Of a stretch of DNA of 64,000 bases, positions 52,421-62,577 are shown piece after piece (the first letter of the stretch is position 1; each line of letters begins with the position of its first letter). The stretch is from contig OZ026531.1 in NCBI GenBank assembly GCA_964019695.1, forward strand, positions 11,560,593 to 11,624,592. The letters run 5' to 3'. Under the pieces are notes generated by a model. It made no database searches. It was not told the origin of the DNA and worked only from the letters and a program-made list of their open reading frames with translations. The position numbers and the translations under genes are program-made. The DNA comes from Loripinus fragilis (lineage: Eukaryota > Mollusca > Bivalvia > Lucinida > Lucinidae).

Positions 52421-53165
52421 TACTAGGGAATTATGACAGCTTCACGACCATTTCATAGAATCATCCTGGAATCAAGAACAATCAGGTATCAGGGCCAGCC
52501 ATTGAGAAAACAGTACTTATCGCATATGTGTAAAGTGGTCAGTGCTTTTTCCAGCAATTTTGGGAACTGGCCAAAATTGGGAAAAAATCATAGACTTAAC
52601 ATCAAAATTGGGAGAAGTTAACGATATAGAACATAACAAAGATAGCAAAATATATCCTCAAAATCAAGTTATTTTAGATTGTATTATGTCAAGCATACCA
52701 CTTAAAGCTGCATAGTCTGTAACTTTTGATCTTCTAATTTTAGAACTTATGTTTCTATTTTTTAAGAACACAGTAAAAAAACTAAAATTCAGGTATACAT
52801 TGTACCAATTTCGTAAATCTTAACAAATTACCAGTATCAAAACAACAGCATTTATGTTAAAATTAGCTGTCTATAATTATTGGAGGGACGCAAATAAATA
52901 CCAACAAGAGAAAACACACCTGTTTTTATAAAATAGTTCACTTTTCTGTGCAGTTTTCAGCTATAGTGAACAGATTTATTGTGAAAACATAGCTTAATTC
53001 TACTTTTACAAATGATTTAAAAAGAAAATAAAAAATTTCGAAAAATGTTCATAGTTGCAGACTTAGTCTCTTTAAGCACAGTGTTTAAGTATCATTCTGA
53101 TATGGGTCATTGTTTCTCATAAGTAGTAGTGGACTCTAAAAAAAAAGAGTTTTTTTGTTTTTGCT

Positions 53166-53170
<5 letters not shown>
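52421..53170. other. Intergenic, nothing recognised
   Basis: AT-rich; no repeat or coding signal recognised. Confidence 0.4.
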
Positions 53171-53175
<5 letters not shown>

Positions 53176-53196
<21 letters not shown>

Positions 53197-53200
53197 GGGG
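53176..53200. repeat. Poly-G run (25 bases)
   Basis: Preceded by a T run. Strong quadruplex potential and a likely assembly-error site. Confidence 0.9.
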
Positions 53201-53805
53201 AAACAGACATGGTATTGGGAAAAAAGATGGCTATTTTCAATAGCGAATGGGGCCAAAGTTCTGCCCCTAGAGTAGGGCAGAAAATCCCCTGGTGGTTCTT
53301 CAAATCCTCATGTGGTGTTACGCCTTAGGAGGCTTAATGCAGAGATTTTGGTCTCAACCATCAACTGCTTCTAAACTTTGCCTGTGTGAGCAGTGAGTGG
53401 GCAGGTTCTTTATATATTGGTAAGCCTTGCTTGGTTGCGTAGCTAAAAAGTGCAGAAATCTCATGAACTGGCAAGTTAATTCCCTCAGCGTAGTAATAAA
53501 AACAGTGACAATTTACTCAATTTAATTGCATGTACATTAAATTTGCAAATTGCCATGCAAAAAGAGCCATTTTCTAGTTTATACAAAAAAAGTGAGCTTG
53601 TTTCAATAAGAGCACCACCAGGCCAGATATATACATACACCCATCTACGAGCTTGACACCTGCACATATCAAGAAAAGACAGTAAAATTCCTTACAACAT
53701 TTTTTTTTTTTTTTTTTAAAGTAGTCAACATAATTTCACAGAGGGCGGTAGTGATCTTTAGTAGTCAGCGTAATTTCACAGAAGGACGTACTGACCTCCA
53801 ACGTG
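53201..53805. other. Intergenic with poly-T and a small duplication
   Basis: Poly-T at 53700-53717 and a near duplication of GTAGTCARCRTAATTTCACA at about 53721 and 53761. Confidence 0.45.
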
Positions 53806-53809
53806 AAGC

Positions 53810-53902
53810 AATGAGGGGCCCAGGTCTGTACCAGAATTTCTAAGGACTTGTAATTTTCCAGGGGGGGGGGGGCAACCCCCCACCCCCCTCTAGATCCACC
53901 CA
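53810..53902. mobile_element. GGATCC-type element fragment
   Basis: CCAGAATTTCTAAGGACTTG, a G run, ACCCCCCACC and CTCTAGATCCACCCATG resemble the right half of 40655-40858. Confidence 0.55.
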
Positions 53903-53927
53903 TGTGACAGCAAAGAGGTCATTACAA

Positions 53928-55656
53928 CACGGGTGGTAAACCTAGGAACTACCACGAAATTGTGTTAACGTAATTTTGTTCCCAAGCCACATCCGGGACA
54001 CGTCGTGGTAGTTTCCAGGCCGAAAATTGGATAAAGAAAGGTTGGTGTCACTTTCATTTTTGTTTTATTTTACAACTTAGAACAAACAATGGTGAAATTC
54101 GACAATGTGGTTCCGTGTAAGTATGTCTCAGCGTCCCCTCTAGCCCAAAATTTTGTTTGAAAAGTTATTTTCATTCTTTTGGTACGTGTTTCCCCACTGA
54201 GCATCGGACCAACTTTCCCCAAAGTTCGAAGGATTTTAGCCCATATCTGTCAAATTGAATGGAATTTGATATCATTTGATGATGGAAATGATAAAAAGAC
54301 CCTGAATAAACATTTCTACACAGAAAAAAAATCTGAGCATTTACTCGTAAACGATTCATGCTCCATTCGTCCTGTGTGGTAGTTTCCAGCTCATCGTGGT
54401 AGTTAAAATGCTATCGTGGTAGTTTCCAAGACTTTGTAGGAATTTAGTAGTAGTTCGCATCAGCAGATTTCCACTATTCAGGGGCTACTTCATTTTTATA
54501 AAGACAGGGTGTGCGGGCCGAACCTTGAATACTCCTCTTATTCGTACGAAGACCTTTTCAAATAACCTTTTGTCAGATAACAAATGGCGACTGCCTGAAT
54601 TTTAATTTTAGTTGGCTATTGAAATGATGAGAAGAATGAAAAGAAGGGATATTCACATTTTTGTTTTTGAATAAACATGCTTTTTAATTATCAAATAACA
54701 TGCCCGTACATCGTCACACTCGCATGTATATAAAAAGTGTCCCAACCCGAAGATATTTCCCTTTTTTCCGAAGTGCAAGTACTAACAATACTTTGGGCCA
54801 GTAGTCTTAGCCTGCCATTTTATCTTAAAGCTGACTGAACATGGAACAACGTAGCGAGTGACGCAATTATTTATATCATTTTTTTTTTTGGTCTGTTGCT
54901 TGGTCCACCACGGCTCAACTGATGACCTTCTTTTGCTTTAGATTTCCAGAGGTGTTGTTTGGCAGTCCAGGGCATGGTCTCCACCTGTCAAGCATCACAT
55001 TGAATCTCGAGTCCTCAGCTTAGATTCCTCATGGTGTTGAAATGTGGTTTATTTGTTTACCGTGGTAATTAATTGACGAGTTCGAGGGTTATCATGCGAA
55101 ACAAACAACCACTATAATGTTTTGTAACACTTCAGAAACGTATCCTATAAAGTCTTGGAAACTACCACTATAGCATTTTAACTACCACGATGAGCTGGAA
55201 ACTACCACACAGGACGAACGGGGCATGAATCGTTTACCAGTAAATGCTCAGATTTTTTTTCTGTGCAGGAATGTTTATTCAGGGTCTTTTTATCATTTCC
55301 ATCGTCAAATGATATCAAATTCCATTCAATTTGACAGATATGGGCTAAAATCCTTCGAACTTTGGGGAAAGTTGGTCCGATGCTCAGTGGGGAAACACGT
55401 ACCAAAAGAAAGAAAATAACTTTTCAAACAAAATTTTGGGCTAGAGGGGACGCTGAGACATACTTACACGGAACCACATTGTAGGATTTCACCATTGTTT
55501 GTTCTAAGTTGTAAAATAAAACAAAAATAAAAGTGACACCAACCTTTCTTTATCCAATTTTCGGCCTGGAAACTACCACGACGTGTCCCGGATGTGGCTT
55601 GGGAACAAAATTACGTTAACACAATTTCGTGGTAGTTCCTAGGTTTACCACCCGTG
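53928..55656. mobile_element. Long-terminal-inverted-repeat element (1,729 bp)
   Basis: Terminal inverted repeats 53928-54440 and 55144-55656, each 513 bp and nearly identical, begin CACGGGTGGTAAACCTAGG. TACAA precedes and follows the element, a candidate 5-bp target duplication. The motif GTGGTAGTT recurs five times in the left arm. A 67-aa frame starting MVRVSPLSIGPTFPK occurs in both arms (54179-54382 +, 55202-55405 -) with few changes. The ~700-bp centre (54441-55143) contains no recognisable transposase. It is likely a recent non-autonomous DNA element or foldback transposon. Confidence 0.92.
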
Positions 55657-55729
55657 TACAAGTGTATCATCAAACAAGCATTTGTCTTAATTTGGCTGTC
55701 AATATAAAGGCATTCACCATGTAAAGTTT

Positions 55730-55918
55730 TGTTTGTGCTGATTTTTTATGTCCCATTCAACTTTTTTCAGTCATGTTGGGTCATTTCCTGAGTTTAACCA
55801 ATACAAAATAGAGGATAAAGTGTTTTGCTCCAAGACACAAAGCATTGCCTTCCTTGAGGCTAGAGCCAGCAGCCCCTAAATCTCATTCAAGCACCCTACC
55901 ACTAAGCCACTGCAATCC
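55730..55918 (-). mobile_element. tRNA-derived SINE, diverged
   Basis: Minus-strand GCAGTGGCTTAGTGGTAGGG, TGCTTGAATGAGATTTAGGG, GTGTCTTGGAGCAAAACAC and a degraded body ACTGAAAAAAGTTGAATGGG. Confidence 0.7.
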
Positions 55919-56525
55919 TAAGTTCAGAAAAAGCATGGGAGGTAAAGTCTCAAGCATATAATGCACAGATAATTAAACCCTTAATTTGTGTATGGGGAAT
56001 TAACCCCTAAATGGGACAGTGAAGACCCAGATGAAAAAGTAGGGGAAGAGTGAAGTACATAAAAACATTCAGCATTTTAAACAAGGATTAATATGATAAG
56101 CTACTGTTCTGCCACCCAAGAGTGACAGTGACGTCACATTTTGCTTACAGAGTTATTAGGGACTTATAATAGGATAGGATTAATACACAAGTGATCTATC
56201 GATTCATGTAATGAGCTCAAGTGAAGTGTTACCTAGCAAATGTAAACAAAGTATATTGTCACTGTCTCTCTTGGTTGGCACTACAGTATGTGACTTATTA
56301 TTACAAGCTGTGTTTAAAATTTCTTACAAGCCTCCCCCGAAAAAACTCAAAATTGTAGGACAACATGCGACTCTTGGGAAATTTAGCCCAGAAATTCGAA
56401 ATGACAGTGTTTAATTAAAACACATTGTTATACGAATAGATCCGAACAAAAGTAATTCCAAATTTCCACAAAGTTTCTCTCCTTATTTGCATTAGAAATA
56501 CCATATTGATTCCAAAGAAAGGCCC
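55919..56525. other. Intergenic, nothing recognised
   Basis: No repeat recognised; 67-aa plus-strand frame at 56211-56414 unassigned. Confidence 0.4.
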
Positions 56526-56527
56526 CA

Positions 56528-56700
56528 AATACTGTAAATTCGGAAATATTTGCAAAAAGCTTTAAAAGACATATTTGCGACGTAAAAATTCGTGACGACG
56601 ACATGATTTACCTTCATCAGTAAATGACAGAGTGATTTCACATATGTCAAGTTTCGCGATAATAAAACCCTCAGGAAAATTTCCAAATTTACAGTACCTT
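56528..56700. mobile_element. MITE with TACTGTAAAT ends, copy 2
   Basis: TACTGTAAATTCGGAAATAT and AATTTCCAAATTTACAGTA are inverted ends at TA. Interior TTTGCGACGTAAAAATTCG and ATGACAGAGTGATTTC. About 173 bp. Confidence 0.78.
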
Positions 56701-56835
56701 GATATTTAAACTCCCCTGCCATGCAGTCATTTCCCCATGAGATTTTGTATTTCTTAATTCAGGGTAGGAAATCACATGGTTTTTGTTTTGATGCACTAAG
56801 ACATAAAATGGAGGACTATTATTTTTCATGACAGT

Positions 56836-56868
56836 AAGGCCAGAATTTTTTTATAAGTTGATTTCAAC
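56836..56868. mobile_element. Solo end of AGGCC element
   Basis: AAGGCCAGAATTTTTTTATA followed by AGTTGATTT is one terminus of the family; nothing of the interior follows. Confidence 0.6.
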
Positions 56869-57399
56869 AGGGTCTCTGATCAGTCTTCTATTAATCGGTA
56901 TAATGCATTGCCCTGGCATCGGGTGCATTTACTAAACTATGGGTTGGGAGAAGGGTACCCCTGAAACCACTGTATTTCTTGTACATCCACAGCATTAGCA
57001 GCCACAATCATTACCCCTTCCTAACAGTTGCTGTCCTCTCTCTATTCTGCTTATATATACTTTAGTGGCCTAATTATTGCAAACAATATGCACCTAGATC
57101 AGACTGATCCTAAAGTCTGATCATGGTTCATAGCATTTGCTTCTGTAATAAAATTAGTCTGGAGTGCTTTGGAATATATGCAGCAGACATAATAAGCAGA
57201 CAACATTTCATGAGCCCTTTTTTTGTTTCATGATAGTGTGTTAATTTGATTTGATTGTTTCTCTATGATGATACATTGCATTAGTTAGGAAACCTCCATA
57301 CAAGCTAAACGCTAAACAAAAAAATCTAGGACGAAGATTTGGCGCCAGTAAAATGCATTTAAGCCCCCCCCCCCCCCTTTAAGCAAATCCCTGGTATAT
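56869..57399. other. Intergenic with element remnants
   Basis: GCAAACAATATGCACCTAG, GATCAGACTGATCC and CAGCAGACATAATAAGCAGA (57078-57205) recall the TTAA/CTCTTTGC family. C run at 57365-57377. Confidence 0.45.
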
Positions 57400-57655
57400 A
57401 AGCTATTGTCATTTCTGTTGTTGTTGATACTTCCCATTGTTTGTGGGGGTTCTGTGTTTGTCTTTGTTTGGTATGCAATACTTTGTGTCCTTTCTAGTTT
57501 TGCAATCATCTTGAAGAGGAAGAGAGAGCTGGTTGCTTTGCTTTTATTGTCTTACTGATGTCTCATTACTGTGGCTCTTCCTCACGGTGCCGTAGGTAAC
57601 GGTCTGCAGTGTGTGATTGTGGTATTTCCTGCTCATACTCACTTACTTTTTTTTC
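57400..57655 (+). mobile_element. Non-LTR retroelement 3' UTR fragment
   Basis: TTTCTAGTTTTGCAATCATC, GAAGAGAGAGCTGGTTGCTT, GGCTCTTCCTCACGGTGCC and ATTTCCTGCTCATACTCACT, then TACTTTT. Closest to the inverted copy at 11866. Confidence 0.7.
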
Positions 57656-58115
57656 TGGACACAAAAAATATTAGTATTTTGGGCTAAATCAAAAGTACAT
57701 AAATAACGGTCCAAATAAACAACGTAAATACAGCATACTAAAAAAGCACAGATAAGGGCCAAGGAATTACCCACTGTTTGTATGTGAATTGTAAACTCCC
57801 CAGGGGAGCACTTATTTGATCAGCTATGGTAGTTAAGAAAAGACTATTTGGAATCCTTCTAATTATACAAACATTGGTTGCTTATAAAAGTAGCCGAAAT
57901 CTGCATATTCATCATGTTCGTACCGATACGGAAAAAAACGTCAGTTAACAAGAAATGACATGAACGGAGATATTCTGGTCGGACTGTGTGAATGTACGCT
58001 GTGGCAAGAATTTACTCTGAAGATCAAAGCAATCAATAAGCTACAGGTGCAATGTTATGACATTAGTGTGCACGTAGATAGCGTAGCTTACTGAATAAGG
58101 ATTTACTGAGACTTA
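57656..58115. other. Intergenic, nothing recognised
   Basis: No repeat or coding signal recognised. Confidence 0.4.
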
Positions 58116-58119
58116 TAAT

Positions 58120-58375
58120 TTCCCTTAGTTTCCTAACTCTTTCCTTAAGCCTGCTAGCGGCAACTTTCGTCATCTGCCGATAACCTTTATAAATGGTTCG
58201 GACCCAGATCAGGACCAACAGAGTGTCGGTCCTGATCTGGATACAAACCATTATCATTCTGAAAGTGTTGCTGAAAGAATTTTTTGAAAAAGTTAATTTT
58301 GAAAAAAAAGTCAGCAGACGACAACGAAAGCATGAAAATTACCCAGCATTCACTGAGTTAAAATATTGGCTTACA
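58120..58375. mobile_element. TTAA/CTCTTTGC family element, best copy
   Basis: CCTAACTCTTTCCTTAAGCC and GCTAGCGGCAACTTTCGTCA on the left; ATTACCCAGCATTCACTGAG followed by TTAA on the right. Palindromic core: GGTTCGGACCCAGATCAGGA and TCCTGATCTGGATACAAACC. About 250 bp, non-coding. Confidence 0.75.
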
Positions 58376-58517
58376 GATGTAAGACATCCATGGAAGAAAC
58401 AACAACAAGCGAAATGGAGACAAGGTTTGAAAAGAAATTCTCCAGGGTCTGATTAACAAGGAAATGTTCACGTTTTTTTTCTTCCTATAGCTGATCATTT
58501 CCATTTGTGTTGATGCT

Positions 58518-58600
58518 AAAAATAATGTCCCAGTCAACGATTTTTGAGTCATGTTGAGACGATATCCTGTCTTCCTGGGTTGAACCAAAGCAGTGGATAG
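58518..58600 (-). mobile_element. SINE body fragment
   Basis: AATGTCCCAGTCAACGATTT, TTGAGTCATGTTGAGACGAT and CTTCCTGGGTTGAACCA; head and tail missing. Confidence 0.6.
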
Positions 58601-58649
58601 TCACTCTTGCTCCCACTCTTGCTCCTGTTGAATTCAGACAGCTTAACAC

Positions 58650-58805
58650 AATTTTTGAGCATACAATTATTGATAATATTTCCTTATCTATCGGTTTTAA
58701 CATTTGTGTTGGGTGCTTAAAAGAACCGTCTCATTGAGACGGTTCTTTTGAGTACCCACAACATATGTTTTCTTTGAGAAATAAGAAAAAACAATTTTTG
58801 CTTAA
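58650..58805 (-). mobile_element. HP element, copy 21, main part (interrupted)
   Basis: Perfect hairpin AACCGTCTCATTGAGACGGT, then CACAACATATGTTTTCTTTG and AATTTTTGCTTAA. The remainder, TGCACTCTTATCTATAGGCC, lies at 59504-59525 beyond a TTAA-flanked insertion. Confidence 0.9.
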
Positions 58806-59499
58806 CCCCTTCCTGCCATATATAATGCATGCAATACGCCAGGTGAAAATACGGCGCTATTTTGATGTTATTATGGTGTTAAATATAATTTCATACAAAA
58901 TCATAACCACTGTAGGGATTTACACCAAATTTTTTCCTGCTTGTTTGAGACATTTGGTACAATGTCTGAAATAATGTTTTCTAGTGATAGCATGTCAAAT
59001 TTTTTTTTCAACAGCTGAAAATACATGAATGTCTACTTTCGTTTACAACATCATTGTTTTGGAATGGTTGGGAAACAATGGTTCAAAAATGTGAGAATGA
59101 CAGGAATTTCCTCCTTTACCATTGCTGATTCCAATTAATATCAATTGTCATCCATATACAAGCCATTTTAGACTTCCAAAATAACCTCTACTTCAAAGAA
59201 ACACAGTAGGCTAATGCCATGATGGCCTGCCATCTTTGAAAAAAACGAGTTCTTCATCAAAAGGGCCCTTTTCCATGTGAAAAGCAAGCTTTCGTTGGAG
59301 TTATGATATAAATCTTGGAAAAGTTAACGCTTTCATCATAGAGCAGAAAAGGATAATTGAGTTCTGTCCCTTGAATATCATCGTGCTAACACACCCATAT
59401 AAACAACACTGTGTTTACCCCGAGCAACGCTCGGAATACTCGCTTATAGGAAGCGGTTTTCACCCCATGCAACGCTCGGGGTATTAGGCAGTGAAGGGG
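58806..59499. mobile_element. piggyBac-type non-autonomous element (694 bp), nested
   Basis: TTAA at 58802-58805 and 59500-59503 flanks termini CCCCTTCCTGCC and GGCAGTGAAGGGG. The exact TTAA duplication and C-rich ends fit the piggyBac superfamily. Near the right end, ACCCCGAGCAACGCTCGG and CCCCATGCAACGCTCGGGGT form two subterminal hairpins. No transposase reading frame is visible, so it would depend on an element elsewhere. It splits HP copy 21. Confidence 0.88.
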
Positions 59500-59503
59500 T
59501 TAA

Positions 59504-59525
59504 TGCACTCTTATCTATAGGCCTG
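59504..59525 (-). mobile_element. HP element, copy 21, outer end
   Basis: TGCACTCTTATCTATAGGCC completes the element interrupted at 58805. Confidence 0.8.
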
Positions 59526-59721
59526 GCAGACATTTTAATCTATAATAAATTTGAGCAGTTATATTGCTTGATCACAATTCACAAGAAAAGTTAACTATTA
59601 TTTTCCTCAACAAGGATCCACCGAAGGCAGTGTAACACCAGCCCAGTGTCAAAGTAACTAGAACATGAAATGTAGGGCAAGGTCACCAGGTCTCTGATAC
59701 AGTGGATTGGTAACAACAGGC

Positions 59722-59917
59722 TGCCGTTTGATTTGATTCTTTATGTCCCATCAACAATCTTTCAGTTATAAAGGGACGGGCCTTGCTGGGTTGAACCAGT
59801 TCTAAGCTAGGATTAATGTTCTTGCTCAAGGACACAACACAGTGACCCCGGTGAGGCTGGAACCCGCCCCCCTCGGTCTTGAGTCAAGCACTCTACCACT
59901 GAGCCACTGCGCTTCCA
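59722..59917 (-). mobile_element. tRNA-derived SINE, near full length
   Basis: Minus-strand GCGCAGTGGCTCAGTGGTAG, AGTGCTTGACTCAAGACCG, GCGGGTTCCAGCCTCACCGG (B-box-like), GTGTCCTTGAGCAAGAAC and CTAGCTTAGAACTGGTTCAA, with body and AATCAAATCAAAC end. The best-preserved copy with 16654 and 27798. Confidence 0.85.
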
Positions 59918-60056
59918 TGTGCCTGGTGTGACAATGAGTACATTGGAGACTAAACCTTACAGTGTCACCTAAAATTTACAGTAGACAATATTACAAATTA
60001 CGTATCTATTTAAGTTGCAATCAAAGCAAATTACATGAGGTTAACATCCTTGATAT

Positions 60057-60292
60057 GGGCAGTGACACGACAAAAAATTGTCTCCAGGGTTTCTGACAAA
60101 GCGAGAATCCAACCAGTGTTCTGAGAGGCTAGCTTGAAAATCTGAATTTTGCTTGTAGCAAGTTTAGATATGATACTTTCCAACAGGCGAATATCAAAGG
60201 CACTGATTTGTCTGGGCAGATGTGCAGGCTGGTCTACGCCTTTCTTGTTCGCAAACCCCGAAAACAGGTTTTCTCACTGATCGAGGCCCTTA
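60057..60292. mobile_element. AAAACCTGTCTT family element
   Basis: GATATGGGCAGTGACACGAC and ACCCCGAAAACAGGTTTTCT, then CACTGATCGAGGCCC. Interior GATATGATACTTTCCAACAG and TGTGCAGGCTGGTCTACGCC. Confidence 0.72.
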
Positions 60293-60565
60293 TCATCTGG
60301 ACTGAGCCAGCACAGCATGGACCTCTCACCATTCATGACAAACCTACTGATGTACTTTTGAAACATATATTGCAAACAATATGAACCCAGACAGGTGCAT
60401 TCCTGAGCCTTTTTATAGAGTACGCATTCTTGAGAGGGTGCTGGTACCCTAGGCTGTGGCAGAAAATGGTTTTAGAGCATTCCAAAGGACTAAAATGAGC
60501 CCTCAAGACACGCAACTTTTAAAACACTATTAGCTGCATTTTTCTTCCAAAAATCAAATTAAATA
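60293..60565. other. Intergenic, nothing recognised
   Basis: GCAAACAATATGAACCCAGA near 60370 recalls the TTAA/CTCTTTGC family; no element can be delimited. Confidence 0.4.
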
Positions 60566-60569
60566 CAGT

Positions 60570-60758
60570 AAAACCTGTCTTAAGTGGCCACTCAAAAAGA
60601 AGACCAAAACTTGGTTTTCAACACCAAAAACGCTTAATGCAGGTCAAAAGTATTGCAGAATGCTCCAATGGGAGCATTCTGCAATACTTTTGACCTTCAT
60701 TAAGCTACCATGTGTCTGTCATTGTCAATTTTTAGTGGTCGCTTAAGACAGGTTTTAA
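60570..60758. mobile_element. Inverted-repeat element with AAAACCTGTCTTAAG ends
   Basis: AAAACCTGTCTTAAGTGGCC on the left and GGTCGCTTAAGACAGGTTTT on the right. Central perfect dyad TATTGCAGAATGCTCC / GGAGCATTCTGCAATA. 189 bp, non-coding, different from the AAAACCTGTCTT family despite similar first bases. Confidence 0.82.
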
Positions 60759-61105
60759 TACCTATACTTGCTGTGTCAAGTTGCACGCACATGCTTGACG
60801 TAATTGGTACGCTGCTGCCAGATCAAACTGCTCCCTTAAGCTTTGGCACAATTTAAAAAAAAACTGTTATATTTATATCAATGAGATCGGGCCCACCAAA
60901 CACTCATAAAGGGAACATTAAGATGACCAAAACCTGATACTTTATTTTCCTGCCCTTACCAGGAGACAGGAAGATTGATTTGTGCGTGGAAACTGCGGCT
61001 ATAATTCTGTCACACAGGCTTACAAGAATCTTTCCACTGGGATCTTATTTCTAGAGACTATAATTATTTTTGTCACTGAAAGCCCACAGGTCCAGGAAAT
61101 AAAAA
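60759..61105. other. Intergenic, nothing recognised
   Basis: No repeat or coding signal recognised. Confidence 0.4.
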
Positions 61106-61107
61106 AA

Positions 61108-61240
61108 TAATATTATTTTCTTAACCCTTATTCTAATCGTATGTTGTTGGTGCTCAAAAGAACCGTCTCATTGAGACGGTTCTTTTGAGTACCTACAACA
61201 TATGTTTTTGTTGAGAAATAAAAAAAAAAGTTTATTTAAA
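61108..61240 (-). mobile_element. HP element, copy 22
   Basis: Perfect hairpin ACCGTCTCATTGAGACGGT inside TGGTGCTCAAAAGA and TCTTTTGAGTACC; the outer left arm is altered (ATCGTATGTTGTTGG). Confidence 0.85.
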
Positions 61241-61395
61241 AGTAGCCCACTTATTGGGAGGCCTTAAGCTGCATGATATGAAATGATTTAGTTACCAGAA
61301 TTGTATTTGCATCAGAAGTGGTCCCTATGGATTTCCCTGTCTCCCACCTTCCATCATAGCATAGTGTAGAATGAACCTTCATCTTTACTTCAATA
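61241..61395. other. Intergenic, nothing recognised
   Basis: Short unassigned interval. Confidence 0.3.
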
Positions 61396-61575
61396 CAGTG
61401 GCGGATCCAGAGGGGGTGTAAGTGGTTTGCTCAAACCCCCCTTGGAGACAAAATTATTTAATTTTCATGGAGATTTTTCAGAAAATAAGGAAAAATTAAT
61501 AAATAATCAGGTAAAATTACCTAATTGACTCCCCCCTTTGTGAATATGAACCCCCCATCAGGGAATCCTGGATCC
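61396..61575. mobile_element. GGCGGATCCAG-ended element
   Basis: CAGTGGCGGATCCAGAGGGG on the left; AACCCCCCATCAGGGAATCC and TGGATCCTACTCTG on the right, inverted and diverged. AT-rich interior. Confidence 0.6.
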
Positions 61576-61980
61576 TACTCTGTAAATGTGGACTTTTACA
61601 TCTCATTTGATACTATTTTTAAAAAAAAAATCAAATGGAAAATTCCGAACCCCAATCCAAACTTTTCTGTATCAATTTGGGAGGAGCACATATACAACTT
61701 TAAAGAGTGCTCTATTTTAGATTAAGGTGACGCTTTTTGGACCTCTGCCTAAGTAGAAATGATGATCCAGACATGAATTGATGTCTTGGGTGCAAAGAAC
61801 ACAAGTGACGCCATGTGCAGAAATTTTCCTACCATCCTGAAGTTGGGGCCACTGAGGGGCCTGTTGAAATTAGGAAAAAAATTGGGAAAACTTGATGCAG
61901 TCTAACGAAATGTACCTCCATTTTAAATGTAAGAAATTAGCAGTGTAAAGCTGTAAGGTATTAGTTGCATTAATTGCCCA
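61576..61980. other. Intergenic, nothing recognised
   Basis: No repeat or coding signal recognised. Confidence 0.4.
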
Positions 61981-61992
61981 CCATTAATAACT

Positions 61993-62061
61993 CATGAAAA
62001 ATTGCATAAAATGTGAATGAAACATGGTTTCATTCACATTTTTATGCAAATTTTCATGCAT
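61993..62061. repeat. Perfect hairpin
   Basis: ATGAAAATTTGCATAAAA-type arm (CATGAAAAATTGCATAAAAT, GTGAATGAAACC) mirrored by GGTTTCATTCAC, ATTTTTATGCAAATTTTCAT. Overlapping opposed open frames of 83 and 110 aa arise from it. Confidence 0.75.
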
Positions 62062-62575
62062 CTGTAACTTTGGTATTTTTGTTTGGATTTTCACGAAATT
62101 TTCACCAAAATGTATAACTAAGAAATTGGGAATCATATACACCATTATAGCCATTATAGGAAGATTTTGCTCAAATATGAATTGGGGAGGGGCCAATATT
62201 CGGCCCCAAAACAGGCCTAGGAAAATCCTTGATGTGATAAAGCAAACAACTACCAACAGTGACAGGCACTTGTAATAACCATAAGCAGTAAAATACCGAC
62301 AGCACGTTTTCACCATATTTCAGTCTCGACTCTGGCTAATCTTTACAGTTCCATTGCATGACAAAGTTGAATACTACCCAGTAATGGCGTGACATTGTCA
62401 GTCGTATTTACACTTTACATGCACTGTAATTTTGCATGCTGTTTTGTTGCATGCTGAATATTTTAAAATTACATTTTTTCTAAAAACTCTCTCAGGTAAT
62501 TACCCACCAGATTGTTTTTCAAAAAATTATCTTGTCCAAATTCATTACAAAGTTAATCATCTGATGACGAAGATC
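62062..62575. other. Intergenic, nothing recognised
   Basis: TTTTGCATGCTGTTTTGTTG near 62433 may be a TTAA-family remnant. Confidence 0.4.
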
Positions 62576-62577
62576 AC

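Noticed and set aside
61984..62316. Opposed 110-aa and 83-aa frames as overlapping genes
   Set aside because: They arise from a perfect hairpin, which gives matching frames on both strands.
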